DNA from: Oceanobacillus timonensis
GTDB taxonomy: Bacteria; Bacillota; Bacilli; Bacillales; Amphibacillaceae
Direction: 5' to 3'
NCBI RefSeq assembly: GCF_900166635.1
Contig: NZ_LT800497.1
Coordinates: 2,322,378 to 2,386,377, forward strand
DNA: 64,000 bases
The notes below the pieces were generated by a model. That model worked only from the letters and a program-made list of their open reading frames with translations. It made no database searches and was not told the origin of the DNA. The translations under genes and the position numbers were made by a program. Shown piece after piece: positions 9,819 through 18,948 of this stretch; position 1 is the first letter of the stretch; every line of letters starts with the position of its first letter.

Positions 9819-11090
9819 ATGACTGTGGAAAAAATGACAATGCCTCAGCTTGGTGAGAGTGTAACAGAGGGAACGATCAGTATCTGGCTTGTTTCTGTCG
9901 GGGATCAGGTAAATAAATACGACCCGATTGCGGAAGTGATGACGGATAAAGTAAATGCCGAAATTCCCTCTTCCTATACAGGGAAAATAACAGAACTGAC
10001 AGCAGCAGAAGGGGAAACGATAGAAGTTGGAACCCTGATTTGCTATATCGAAACAGAAGAGGCTGCATCAGAGGATGCAGAAGCACCTTCTGATACAGAA
10101 ACAAGTAAAGAGGAAAATACTGCTGATAAACAAGTTGAGAATACAGACAGCTCGATGAAAAAAAGATATTCGCCGGCCGTATTACGCTTGTCTCAAGAGC
10201 ATCAGATTGATTTAAATAAAATCGAAGGATCTGGAAGAGGCGGAAGAATTACCAGGAAAGATGTGGAAAAATACATTGAAAATGGCGATGCTGTCCAGAA
10301 GCAATCTGCGCCGTCACAGGAGAAGAAAACGGAGACTGCTGCTGTGAAAGAAACACCTTCGACACAACAAGAAAGCACCCAGAGCGCTGCTGGAGATACC
10401 GAAATTCCTGTAAAAGGAGTTCGAAAAGTGATTGCCGAAAATATGGTCCGTTCTACACAAGAAATCCCCCATGCCTGGATGCAGGTAGAGGTAGATGTGA
10501 CCGAATTAGTGAAATACCGTAATAGTGTGAAAGAATCCTTTAAAGAGCAGGAAGGTTTTTCATTAACCCCCTTTGCTTTCTTCGTCAAAGCAGTTGCTCA
10601 GGGGCTAAAAGAATTCCCTGAATTAAACAGCATGTGGGCAGGAGATAAAATTATTCAAAAAAAAGATATTCATTTATCGATTGCGGTGGCAAAAGACAAT
10701 GAATTATTCGTTCCTGTCATCAAACATGCGGATGAAAAAACGATTAAAGCAATCGCCCGTGATATTACAACGCTTGCTGCCAAAGCACGTCAGGGAAAAC
10801 TGTCTCAGGAGGATATGCAGGGCGGTACATTTACGGTCAACAATACAGGTTCTTTTGGTTCGGTCTCTTCAATGGGAATTATTAATTCCCCGCAGGCTGC
10901 GATTTTACAAGTTGAATCGATTGTAAAACGACCTGTTATTATCAATGATATGTTTGCCGCTCGTGACATGGTGAATCTATCTCTTTCTTTAGATCACCGT
11001 ATTTTAGACGGTCTTGTATGCGGCAGATTTTTATCTCGTGTGAAAGAAATTTTAGAAGGGATGAATGCATCATCCGTAAGCCTTTATTAA
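9819..11090 (+). CDS. bkdB: branched-chain keto-acid dehydrogenase E2 (dihydrolipoyl acyltransferase)
   Basis: E2 is the scaffold that transfers the branched acyl group to CoA. The 423-residue protein has an N-terminal lipoyl domain with Lys44 in MTDKVNAEIP, an acidic linker (about 75-112), a peripheral-subunit-binding domain (about 116-150, SGRGGRITRKDV), a second polar linker, and the catalytic domain ending with DHRILDG, whose His and Asp are catalytic. It is the last gene of the complex. The product acyl-CoAs prime iso/anteiso fatty acids, as established for bacilli. Confidence 0.94.
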   Translation: MTVEKMTMPQLGESVTEGTISIWLVSVGDQVNKYDPIAEVMTDKVNAEIPSSYTGKITELTAAEGETIEVGTLICYIETEEAASEDAEAPSDTETSKEENTADKQVENTDSSMKKRYSPAVLRLSQEHQIDLNKIEGSGRGGRITRKDVEKYIENGDAVQKQSAPSQEKKTETAAVKETPSTQQESTQSAAGDTEIPVKGVRKVIAENMVRSTQEIPHAWMQVEVDVTELVKYRNSVKESFKEQEGFSLTPFAFFVKAVAQGLKEFPELNSMWAGDKIIQKKDIHLSIAVAKDNELFVPVIKHADEKTIKAIARDITTLAAKARQGKLSQEDMQGGTFTVNNTGSFGSVSSMGIINSPQAAILQVESIVKRPVIINDMFAARDMVNLSLSLDHRILDGLVCGRFLSRVKEILEGMNASSVSLY

Positions 11091-11168
11091 GCAGATGCTA
11101 ATAGATTGAATTTTTAAGCACTAGCTGATAAGCTATAACTATATTTTAAGTAAAAAGGGTGAGATATA

Positions 11169-11600
11169 ATGGATTTTGATTTATTTATGCAAGATGTCGT
11201 GAATGTAGCACGAACAGATATAACGGAATCAGGCTATGAAGAAGCGCGTACTGCAGAAGAAGTGGATACAGCATTAGCACGTGAAGGTACAACACTTGTG
11301 ATGGTTAATTCAACTTGTGGCTGTGCCGGCGGAGTGGCTCGTCCAGCTGCAGGTAATGCCATTCATTACGATAAGCGTCCAGACCATCTAGTAACAGTAT
11401 TTGCCGGACAGGACAAGGAAGCAACGGATCAAGCAAGAACTTATTTTGAAGGCTATGCACCTTCTTCCCCAAGTTTTGCACTGCTGAAGGATGGAAAAAT
11501 CCTTGATATGGTAGAACGTAACCAGATTGAAGGACATAGTGCCATGGATGTATCTGTGAAGCTTCAAAACCTGTTTGATGAATATTGCGAAGAAGTGTAA
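11169..11600 (+). CDS. brxB: bacilliredoxin BrxB (YqiW/YphP family)
   Basis: Bacilliredoxins remove bacillithiol from oxidised proteins. The 143-residue product carries the family CGC active site at Cys50-Gly51-Cys52 (NSTCGCAGG). In B. subtilis the BrxB gene (yqiW) also follows bkdB, which favours BrxB over BrxA. A strong terminator follows, so this is the end of the unit. The bacillithiol disulfide reductase YpdA, which completes the same cycle, is encoded at 56767 in this window. Confidence 0.92.
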   Translation: MDFDLFMQDVVNVARTDITESGYEEARTAEEVDTALAREGTTLVMVNSTCGCAGGVARPAAGNAIHYDKRPDHLVTVFAGQDKEATDQARTYFEGYAPSSPSFALLKDGKILDMVERNQIEGHSAMDVSVKLQNLFDEYCEEV

Positions 11601-11610
11601 GAAACCATAA

Positions 11611-11638
11611 AAGGCTGTCGTCTGACAGCCTTCTTTGT
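11611..11638 (+). terminator. terminator after brxB
   Basis: A 9-bp perfect stem (AAGGCTGTC / GACAGCCTT) with a 4-nt loop is followed by a T-rich run. It separates the bkd-brxB unit from yqjA. Confidence 0.85.
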
Positions 11639-11667
11639 CTATGTGAAAATATATCAGGAGGTTCACG

Positions 11668-12654
11668 GTGAAAATAGGATATCGCACCCTCAAAACTGCT
11701 GTTGGAACGCCCATTTCCATTTCGTTAGCCCAATGGATTGGTCTTTCAAACTTTATTTCAGCAGGGATATTAACCATTCTTTGTATACAGCCCTCGAGAA
11801 AGTCTTCCTTTTTGAGTGCTTGGCAGCGATTTGTTGCGTGTACAGCAGCCGTTATTTTTTCGTGTATTATTTTTGAATTAGTTGGCTATTACAGCCTTTC
11901 TATATTTTTATTACTTCTTTTATTTATTCCTGCAATGGTCAGATTAAAAGCAACTCCAGGAATTGCATCCAGTTCAGTTGTGGTGCTGAACCTGTATGGT
12001 TCCGGGAATATAACACTCTCCTTAATTGGCGAGCAATTCGTTCTAATTACTGTCGGGCTGGGAGTAGGGCTGTTACTGAATGTTTATATGCCGAGCTTAG
12101 ACAACAAATTAAAGAAACTGCAATCACAATTAGAAATGAATTTCAGCCGCATTTTGTATGAATACTCTTTGTATATCCGGGATCAAAACGACAAATGGCA
12201 AGGGGAAGAAATTGCAGCTACAGAGGATATTCTTTCCGAAGCAAAACAATTAGTTATCCGGGATAAAGATAATCATTTATTACGAAATGAACATACCTAT
12301 TATAATTATTTTAAAATGAGAGAAAGACAATTTGAACTATTAAAGCAAATGCTGCCGCTTGTAACTCATTTACCAAGAACAGATCATATTGCGCTTGAGA
12401 TTGCGGATTTCTTTGAACATTTATCTAAAGCTGTTCACCCAGGGAATACAGCTATTACGTTTTTAGAGCAATTAAAAGAGTTAAGGCGGGAATTTCATGC
12501 AGAGGATTTACCGGAAACGAGAGAGACATTTGAAACAAGAGCACATTTATTTCAGTTATTACATGAAATGGAAGAATACTTAATTATAAAAAATAAATTC
12601 AAGAAAAGCGATGTGACTCCCTGGAAGAAAAGGAAGTTAAAAAGGGAAAAGTAA
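11668..12654 (+). CDS. yqjA: aromatic acid exporter family membrane protein (YqjA-like, ArAE/DUF939)
   Basis: The N-terminal half (about residues 1-145) contains four to five hydrophobic helices (for example IFLLLLLFIPAMV). The C-terminal half is charged and helical, ending with KKRKLKREK. This layout is typical of the ArAE_1 family, proposed to export aromatic acids or other organic anions. It starts at GTG 11668, 6 nt after AGGAGG. Length 328 is close to B. subtilis YqjA, which occupies the same place after yqiW. The substrate is unknown. Confidence 0.82.
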   Translation: MKIGYRTLKTAVGTPISISLAQWIGLSNFISAGILTILCIQPSRKSSFLSAWQRFVACTAAVIFSCIIFELVGYYSLSIFLLLLLFIPAMVRLKATPGIASSSVVVLNLYGSGNITLSLIGEQFVLITVGLGVGLLLNVYMPSLDNKLKKLQSQLEMNFSRILYEYSLYIRDQNDKWQGEEIAATEDILSEAKQLVIRDKDNHLLRNEHTYYNYFKMRERQFELLKQMLPLVTHLPRTDHIALEIADFFEHLSKAVHPGNTAITFLEQLKELRREFHAEDLPETRETFETRAHLFQLLHEMEEYLIIKNKFKKSDVTPWKKRKLKREK

Positions 12655-12681
12655 CTTACACTTTCCTGTTACATACATCAA

Positions 12682-12729
12682 AAAGGCAGTGCAGAAAAGC
12701 ATGATACTTTTCTGCACTGCCTTTATATG
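12682..12729. terminator. bidirectional terminator between yqjA and the Prli42-like gene
   Basis: Perfect 18-bp arms (12682-12699 and 12707-12724) surround a 7-nt loop. The arms begin AAA and end TTT, so the hairpin can end transcription from both converging genes. Confidence 0.85.
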
Positions 12730-12858
12730 TTAAACAAAAGCTGCTAGTCCGGCTGTAACCGCTGAAATAATCATCAGAGCGACCATGAAATATATAATAA
12801 GCTTGGTACGGAATGCGCGTTTGGAACGTTTCTTTTGTACGGATTGCTTTGCTGCCAT
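12730..12858 (-). CDS. 42-residue membrane miniprotein, Prli42/DUF4044-like
   Basis: Reading the reverse strand from an ATG at 12858 gives 42 codons: a strongly basic head (MAAKQSVQKKRSKRAFRTK), one membrane helix (LIIYFMVALMIISAVTAGLA) and a stop. AGGGGG lies 9 nt upstream, and a terminator follows at once. A basic start plus a single helix of the form K-IIY-M---M-IS---AGLA is what I know of the stressosome-anchoring miniprotein Prli42 family. I see no other coding explanation for this strand. The family name is a motif-level judgement. A 65-codon frame on the opposite strand is its shadow. Confidence 0.65.
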   Translation of the reverse strand: MAAKQSVQKKRSKRAFRTKLIIYFMVALMIISAVTAGLAAFV

Positions 12859-13043
12859 GAAATATCCCCCTTCATCATCCGATATTGTCTATCGCTATTT
12901 TAACGTGAAATGCTTTATCAGACAAGTTAATCGTATTGTTTTTCTGAATTTAAAGGATAGAAGCATAGAAACAGGCCATTGAATTCATTCTACTGTAAAA
13001 AAACCAAAAATTGTAGTAGCCTATACATTAGGAGGTTACGCAA

Positions 13044-14165
13044 ATGAGTGTGAAACAAGAAAGATTAGTAAATGAATTTATAGAACTTGTTCAAACAGAT
13101 TCGGAAACAGGTTTTGAAACAGAAATAGCAAATGTTTTAACCAAAAAATTTGAAGCTTTAGGTGTTCAAGTGGAAGAAGATAATGCAAAAGAGCAAACAG
13201 GTCATGGTGCAGGGAATTTAATATGTACACTGCCGGCCACCAAAGAGGATGCAGATGCCATTTATTTTACTTCTCATATGGATACCGTGGTTCCTGGGAA
13301 GGGGATCAAACCGATAATAACAGATGGTGTGATTTCTTCAGAAGGAGACACCATTCTCGGATCAGATGATAAAGCAGGCTTAGCTGCTATGTTTGAGCTG
13401 ATTAGAGTACTTCAGGAAAATAATATTCCTCATGGACAGATTCAATTTATTATTACTGTTGGAGAAGAATCTGGTTTGGTAGGCGCAAAAGCATTGGACG
13501 CTTCCAAATTGGATGCCCGTTATGGTTACGCCTTGGACAGCAATGGAACGGTTGGTGATATTGTTGTTGCTGCACCGACACAGGCAAAAATTCATGCAAC
13601 GATTACTGGCAAAACAGCACATGCCGGATTGGAGCCTGAAAAAGGAGTGTCTGCTATTACCATTGCGTCCAAAGCGATTTCTAAAATGCCATTAGGACGC
13701 ATTGATAAAGAAACAACCGCGAATATCGGACGTTTTGAAGGCGGCAAGCAAACCAATATTGTCGTAGACCACGTGGAAATTTTAGCTGAGGCACGTTCCT
13801 TATCTGAAGAAAAGATGAAAGACCAGGTTGAAAAAATGAAATCAGCTTTTGAAGAAGCTGCTGAAGAGCTTGGCGGTTCAGCTGATGTCAACATCGCTAT
13901 TGCTTATCCCGGTTATCATTTTGAAGAGGGAGACCAGGTTGTCGAGGTAGCTAGAGAAGCCGCAAAAGCGATTGGCAGAGAAAGTACCTTGGAACAGAGT
14001 GGCGGCGGTAGTGACGCCAATGTCATCGCAGGGTATGGCATTCCAACAGTCAACTTAGCTGTTGGCTATGAGGGAATTCATACAACCGATGAACGTATTA
14101 AAGTAGCGGATTTGGTGAAAGTAACAGAATTTGTTGTGGAGATTGTTAAAACGGCAGCAAAATAA
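13044..14165 (+). CDS. yqjE: PepT-like M20 metallopeptidase (YqjE family)
   Basis: The protein is a predicted di-zinc aminopeptidase of the tripeptidase/M20 family. The metal and catalytic residues are visible: H78-M-D80 (SHMDTVVPGKG), D108-D109-K-A-G and E141-E142-S-G. A dimerisation domain lies in the middle (TAHAGLEPEKGVSA) and the final SGGGSDANV segment is conserved. Length 373 matches YqjE of B. subtilis, which lies in the same neighbourhood just before the DNA polymerase IV gene. The natural substrate is not established. GGAGG precedes the ATG. Confidence 0.88.
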   Translation: MSVKQERLVNEFIELVQTDSETGFETEIANVLTKKFEALGVQVEEDNAKEQTGHGAGNLICTLPATKEDADAIYFTSHMDTVVPGKGIKPIITDGVISSEGDTILGSDDKAGLAAMFELIRVLQENNIPHGQIQFIITVGEESGLVGAKALDASKLDARYGYALDSNGTVGDIVVAAPTQAKIHATITGKTAHAGLEPEKGVSAITIASKAISKMPLGRIDKETTANIGRFEGGKQTNIVVDHVEILAEARSLSEEKMKDQVEKMKSAFEEAAEELGGSADVNIAIAYPGYHFEEGDQVVEVAREAAKAIGRESTLEQSGGGSDANVIAGYGIPTVNLAVGYEGIHTTDERIKVADLVKVTEFVVEIVKTAAK

Positions 14166-14205
14166 GATACAGCTTCCATATTTGGAGCGACTTTCTGTGA
14201 AATAA

Positions 14206-14242
14206 GGGGAACGCATTCCATAATGGGATGTGTTCTTCTCAC
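14206..14242 (+). terminator. possible terminator after yqjE
   Basis: GGAACGCATTCC and GGGATGTGTTCTTC can pair with G-U wobbles around a short loop. The T-run is weak, so this is a modest call. Confidence 0.45.
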
Positions 14243-14258
14243 TGTAAGGGGGGTTGTC

Positions 14259-15512
14259 ATGACGCAATCAGTCAATTCCAAAAGACGTATTATCTTTCAT
14301 ATTGATATGAACTGTTTTTATGCTTCGGTGGAAATGGCGCATAACCCGGAATTAAAAGGGCGTCCTATTGCGATAGCCGGGAATCCGGAAGAACGTAAGG
14401 GCATTATTGTTACAAGCAGTTACGAGGCTAGAGCAAAAGGTGTGAAAACAACCATGCCGGTTTGGCAGGCGAAAAAATTATGTCCTCATTTATTATTGAT
14501 GCGACCTAATTTTGACAGGTACCGGGAAGCTTCCCGGAAGATTTTTAAGATGCTTTCGGAAATAACGCCGCTTGTTCAGCCGGTTTCAATTGATGAAGGT
14601 TATTTGGATATTACAGATACAGAAGGACTGGGAACGCCCATCGAAATAGCTGAATATCTGCAGCAAAGAATATTAAAAGAGCTGGATATTCCATGCAGTC
14701 TCGGTATTGCACCCAATAAATTTTTGGCAAAAATGGCTTCAGACATGAAAAAACCTTTAGGAATAACCATCCTTCGTAAGCGAGAATTATCTACCATGTT
14801 ATGGCCGCTTGCCATTGAAGAAATGCACGGAATTGGTAAGAAAACAGCAGAAAAATTGAGGAAAGTATCTATTCAAACGATTGGCGATTTGGCCATACAT
14901 GATGTATATCAGTTAAAACAGCTATTAGGTGTGAATGGAGAAAGAATGAAGAATCTTGCCAACGGGATAGATTATCGACTTGTTGACCCGGAAGCGGTAC
15001 ATGATTTTAAAAGTATCGGCAGTTCTCAAACATTAGCTCATGACACGACGGATTGGGATGAACTGCATCAGTTGCTGGATCAACTTGTTTCTAATGTAGC
15101 AAGAAGGGTGAAACGAAAAAGTGCGACAGGAAAAAGTGTCCAATTAATGATTCGCTTTCATAATCACCAAACGATTACACGCAGTAAAACATTACAAGGA
15201 TATATCGATGAAAAAGAAGATATTCTTTTTGTGGCAAAAGAATTATTAAAAACCCATTGGAATGAAGATCCTGTACGGCTGTTAGGTGTCTCTTTGCAAA
15301 ACTTAGAGGAGAAGAGGCAGGTTGGAGAGCAACTTGATTTATTTACCTATCGGGATAATGCCAAGAAGGAAAAACTGTATGAAACGATGGAAGCATTAAC
15401 AGATAAATACGGGAAGGATATCTTTTTACCTCTAAACAGCGAGAAAGAAAAAGATCAGCAGCCGCGCACAAGCTTTCAAAAAGATTTCTTGGACGACTAT
15501 AAAAAGCCTTGA
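14259..15512 (+). CDS. dinB: DNA polymerase IV (Y-family translesion polymerase)
   Basis: This error-prone polymerase bypasses lesions. Catalytic acidic residues are seen in FHIDMNCFYASVE (Asp16) and SIDEGYLD (about residue 110), followed by the thumb helix-hairpin-helix (MHGIGKKTAEKLRKV) and the little-finger domain. I take the ATG at 14259, 8 nt after AAGGGGGG, giving 417 residues. The frame opens 12 codons earlier without a good ribosome site. It corresponds to YqjH of B. subtilis by position. Confidence 0.93.
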   Translation: MTQSVNSKRRIIFHIDMNCFYASVEMAHNPELKGRPIAIAGNPEERKGIIVTSSYEARAKGVKTTMPVWQAKKLCPHLLLMRPNFDRYREASRKIFKMLSEITPLVQPVSIDEGYLDITDTEGLGTPIEIAEYLQQRILKELDIPCSLGIAPNKFLAKMASDMKKPLGITILRKRELSTMLWPLAIEEMHGIGKKTAEKLRKVSIQTIGDLAIHDVYQLKQLLGVNGERMKNLANGIDYRLVDPEAVHDFKSIGSSQTLAHDTTDWDELHQLLDQLVSNVARRVKRKSATGKSVQLMIRFHNHQTITRSKTLQGYIDEKEDILFVAKELLKTHWNEDPVRLLGVSLQNLEEKRQVGEQLDLFTYRDNAKKEKLYETMEALTDKYGKDIFLPLNSEKEKDQQPRTSFQKDFLDDYKKP

Positions 15513-15554
15513 TTTTCTATTTGGTAAAATAGAATAAAATCAAGGCTTTTTGTT
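15501..15554. terminator. bidirectional terminator between dinB and the aldehyde dehydrogenase
   Basis: A long stem (AAAAAGCCTTGATTTT with AAAATCAAGGCTTTTT, plus an inner AT-rich extension) has an A-run before and a T-run after it. It serves the two convergent genes and overlaps the last dinB codons. Confidence 0.85.
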
Positions 15555-15556
15555 AT

Positions 15557-16936
15557 TTAAGATAAAAATTTCTTTAAAATATTTGAAGTAACCGTACCGC
15601 CTGAATAACGAAAAGGAATATCAAATTTCGTTGTCTGCTTTAAAATACTTTTCTGATGTGAAAAAGTATCGAAGCTGGCTTTTCCATGATAACTTCCCAT
15701 TCCGCTCTGTCCGACACCGCCAAAAGGCAAATACGGATTGGCCAAATGAAAGAAGGTATCATTAATAGAACCGCCGCCAAAAGAAACATATTCCATTACT
15801 TGAGATTGCATTCTTGGATTTTCTCCAAAGTAATATAAAGCTAGCGGCTTTTCTCTTGATTTAATCAGTGAAAGGGCGTCTTCTATATTTTCGAAGTGTA
15901 ACACCGGCAGAATCGGGCCGAATATTTCTTCTTGCATGATAGCATCTTCCCAATCTATTTTATCAAGAATCGTAGGTTCAATGATTAATTCTTCCTCGTT
16001 ATATTCTCCGCCGTGCACAATATGATCTTCATTTAAAAATGCGGTCAGACGCTTAAAATGGTCATAGTTAATGATTCTGGAGTAGTTTTCACCTTGGAGA
16101 GCATTCTTGCCGAATAACGATTTAATTTGTTTTTTCATTGCTTTTAAAAGCTTAAATTTAACAGATTCCTGAACTAATAAATAATCTGGAGCAACACAAG
16201 TTTGACCGGCGTTTGTATACTTTCCCCACACGATTCGCTTGGCTGCCATCTGGATATTGGCATCTTCATCAACAATAGCCGGGCTTTTCCCGCCTAATTC
16301 CAAGGTAACCGGCGTTAAATGTTCACTTGCTGCACGCATGACGATTTTTCCAACAGCACTTCCCCCGGTGTAGAAAATATGATCAAATCGTTGCTTTAAC
16401 AGCTCTGTTGTTTCCTCGACAGCACCCTGTACAACAGTGAAATAAGCGGGATCAAAGTTTTCTTCCACCACTCTGGCGAGAAAGTCAGACGTGTGCGGAG
16501 CATGTTCAGAAGGTTTTAAAACCACTGCGTTGCCAGCTGCAATCGCTCCGACAATAGGCGCAAGCGATAACTGCAGAGGGTAATTCCAAGGTGCAATAAC
16601 CAGAACAACGCCAAGCGGTTCTTTTAGAATATAGCTTTTCGACCCTTTATGCGTTAATGGAGAAGCCACTTTTTCAGGCTGCATCCAATAGCGGAGATTT
16701 TTGATGGCAACTTCCAATTCGCTTTGAATAATGCCGATCTCCGTAAGTACAACCTCGTGATCGGGTTTATTTAAATCTTTTTTTAAGACATCGTATATTT
16801 CTTTTTCATTATCTTTTAATATTTTTTTTATATTTTCTAATTGTTGTTTACGAAACGTATAATCAACCGTGTTTCCCTGGTCAACATATTTTCGCTGATC
16901 ATCAACAATTTGTTGGTAGTTTTCTTGTAAGGTCAT
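15557..16936 (-). CDS. NAD(P)-dependent aldehyde dehydrogenase (class 3-like, YwdH type)
   Basis: The 459-residue enzyme oxidises aldehydes to acids. It has the conserved APWNYP segment (115-120), Glu213 in TLELGGKSP and the catalytic Cys247 in GQTCVAP. The short length and lack of a long N-terminal arm place it in the class-3 / fatty-aldehyde type group. The ATG at 16936 is preferred, with GGGAG about 11 nt before it; a GTG eight codons upstream is an alternative. The substrate cannot be told from sequence. Confidence 0.88.
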   Translation of the reverse strand: MTLQENYQQIVDDQRKYVDQGNTVDYTFRKQQLENIKKILKDNEKEIYDVLKKDLNKPDHEVVLTEIGIIQSELEVAIKNLRYWMQPEKVASPLTHKGSKSYILKEPLGVVLVIAPWNYPLQLSLAPIVGAIAAGNAVVLKPSEHAPHTSDFLARVVEENFDPAYFTVVQGAVEETTELLKQRFDHIFYTGGSAVGKIVMRAASEHLTPVTLELGGKSPAIVDEDANIQMAAKRIVWGKYTNAGQTCVAPDYLLVQESVKFKLLKAMKKQIKSLFGKNALQGENYSRIINYDHFKRLTAFLNEDHIVHGGEYNEEELIIEPTILDKIDWEDAIMQEEIFGPILPVLHFENIEDALSLIKSREKPLALYYFGENPRMQSQVMEYVSFGGGSINDTFFHLANPYLPFGGVGQSGMGSYHGKASFDTFSHQKSILKQTTKFDIPFRYSGGTVTSNILKKFLS

Positions 16937-16995
16937 CAAATCTGTCTCTCCCTTTCTCACTTCAAAAGGATGTGCAAGCTTATGCTACACACATA

Positions 16996-17913
16996 CTATA
17001 ATTGAAACACACTAAAGTCTCTGGCAACAAATGTATTCGAAAAAACTTCTTTTGCCTCTTCCAGAAATTGATCCATTTTCTGGAATTGATACCTTGAAGA
17101 TATATGTGTCAAAATAAGTTGTTTACAATTTGCGTCAAGTGCTAATTTTGCAGCTTGTCTATTGGTAGAATGAAAATAGTTTTCTGCTAGCGTTGCTTGA
17201 TTTGCAGCAAAAGTTGCTTCATGAATGAACAAATCGCTATGGCTAATAAAATCTTTATGTGCTGACTGGTATTTGGTATCACCTAGTATGGAAATGATTC
17301 TTCCTTTCTTAGGCTGGCCGATAAAATCACGTCGGTTGATGATGGTACCGTCTTCCAACGTAACAGAAGGATTGTCTTTTATTTCTCCATAAATCGGACC
17401 TGGTCGTATCCCTTTTGCTTTTAATTTTTCAACAAGCAGTTCCCCCGGCTTATCTTTCTCAACAATTCGAAAACCAAAGCTCGGAACACCATGTGCAAGC
17501 TTTTTAGTATATACTTTTACTGCTTCTGTTTCAAGTAATAATCCTTCTTCGATTTCAATGATTGTCAGAGGATATGTTAAATGGGTATAGCTTAATTTCA
17601 AAGCAGACTGAACAAACTCCCTGATTCCCTCAGGGCCATAAATGGTTAAGGGTCTATCTGTACCCGCCTGGAAAGAACGGCTGCTGAGAAAGCCCGGTAA
17701 ACCGTAAATATGGTCTCCATGCATATGCGTAATAAAAAGTTTATTTATTTTTCCCGGTTTAATTTTAGTATGAAGAAGTTGATGCTGTGTCGCTTCACCA
17801 CAATCGAACAGCCAGACCTCATTCAGTTCCTGCAGCATACTGAGCGTGATAGCTGTTACGTTCCTTTCTTTGGAAGGAAGACCGGCTCCGGTGCCTAAGA
17901 AAGTAATATCCAT
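16996..17913 (-). CDS. rnz: ribonuclease Z (tRNA 3'-processing endonuclease)
   Basis: RNase Z cuts 3' trailers from tRNA precursors lacking an encoded CCA. The 305-residue metallo-beta-lactamase-fold protein has the zinc motif H63-M-H65-G-D67-H68 and GDTKYQ, plus the exosite-containing loop GPIYGEIK. AAGGTGAG lies 7 nt before the ATG. It is the counterpart of yqjK in B. subtilis. Confidence 0.95.
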   Translation of the reverse strand: MDITFLGTGAGLPSKERNVTAITLSMLQELNEVWLFDCGEATQHQLLHTKIKPGKINKLFITHMHGDHIYGLPGFLSSRSFQAGTDRPLTIYGPEGIREFVQSALKLSYTHLTYPLTIIEIEEGLLLETEAVKVYTKKLAHGVPSFGFRIVEKDKPGELLVEKLKAKGIRPGPIYGEIKDNPSVTLEDGTIINRRDFIGQPKKGRIISILGDTKYQSAHKDFISHSDLFIHEATFAANQATLAENYFHSTNRQAAKLALDANCKQLILTHISSRYQFQKMDQFLEEAKEVFSNTFVARDFSVFQL

Positions 17914-18057
17914 GTTTTAATCTCACCTTCATATCGTATGTTCAAAATCATCCAATCTTTTGAACGTACGCTAATATCTATTTATATTTTAAAATTTTAC
18001 CCAAATATCCAGCATTCATCAATGTATAACTTCAAAAATATGCATGTTTCCTCTCAA

Positions 18058-18801
18058 TCAGACCAAAAAACGCCGATAGAGTTTTTTACGGATGGCAAAT
18101 GCTCTATCAGGTACATTTGTAAAAACACTGTCTACTTTGTAAGCAAAGCACCGATTTAATAAACGGGGCGAATTCACTGTATAAACCCTGACAGGAATGC
18201 CATTTTTCATCGCTTCTTTTACAAGCCGCTGCCGCAATAATGTATGTTTGATGTGAATGGCTGTAGCGCCGATAGACGAAGCATATGCTAATAAATCTCT
18301 TCGCTGCCGCTTTGTTAACCAGCCGATATGCGTAATTTCCTGAAATCCAGCGAGACAAGAAATACTGCTGTCCGAAAACGTAGAAAAATAGGTCTGATTT
18401 AACAATTGATGCTGCTCGATAAGGTTATATGTAATTTTTTCCAAGTTCTTATGTGCAATCTTATTATTTTTCAGTTCTAAATGCAGGGTTAATGGTTTAT
18501 CTTTTATCCAAACCAAAAATTCTTCAAGGGTTACGATGCTTGTACCTGTGAATGCAGTATGAAACGACTTTCCCATATCCAATTGCTTTAAATCAGCAAG
18601 CGTGTATTGATTAATCCATCCACTTATTCCAAAAATACGCTTCAGACTTTCATCATGAAACAAGACAGGGATATTATCTTTTGTCAGTTGAACATCTGTT
18701 TCAATGCCATCAGCTTTCATTTCATAAGCCAGTTCAAACGCCGAAATACTGTTCTCAGGTGCATAATGACTTGCTCCCCGGTGTGCGATAATGGATGTCA
18801 T
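18058..18801 (-). CDS. glycerophosphodiester phosphodiesterase
   Basis: The enzyme hydrolyses glycerophosphodiesters to glycerol 3-phosphate and an alcohol. GDPD-family residues are visible: His7-Arg8 (AHRGASHYAPENS), Glu34 and Asp36 (GIETDVQLTKD) and FHDESL. No signal peptide is present, so it is likely cytosolic. The ATG at 18801 (247 residues) is chosen because GGTGAT lies just upstream and the conserved start MTSIIAHRG begins there; the frame is open 16 codons further. Confidence 0.9.
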   Translation of the reverse strand: MTSIIAHRGASHYAPENSISAFELAYEMKADGIETDVQLTKDNIPVLFHDESLKRIFGISGWINQYTLADLKQLDMGKSFHTAFTGTSIVTLEEFLVWIKDKPLTLHLELKNNKIAHKNLEKITYNLIEQHQLLNQTYFSTFSDSSISCLAGFQEITHIGWLTKRQRRDLLAYASSIGATAIHIKHTLLRQRLVKEAMKNGIPVRVYTVNSPRLLNRCFAYKVDSVFTNVPDRAFAIRKKLYRRFLV

Positions 18802-18948
18802 CCTATCACCCCCAAACCTTATTGTGTTTGATTTCTGCCCGTAAGTCAATGTTTAAACTAGTGTACGGCATGATTGTTTCGTTGTACAATATATGTATAT
18901 GTAGCGTATGTCCATTTCAATCATTATATGAAGTAAGGGTCGATAAAT

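Noticed and set aside
12785..12982. 65-codon forward frame opposite the Prli42-like gene
   Set aside because: It is antisense to a better-supported gene and has no ribosome site.
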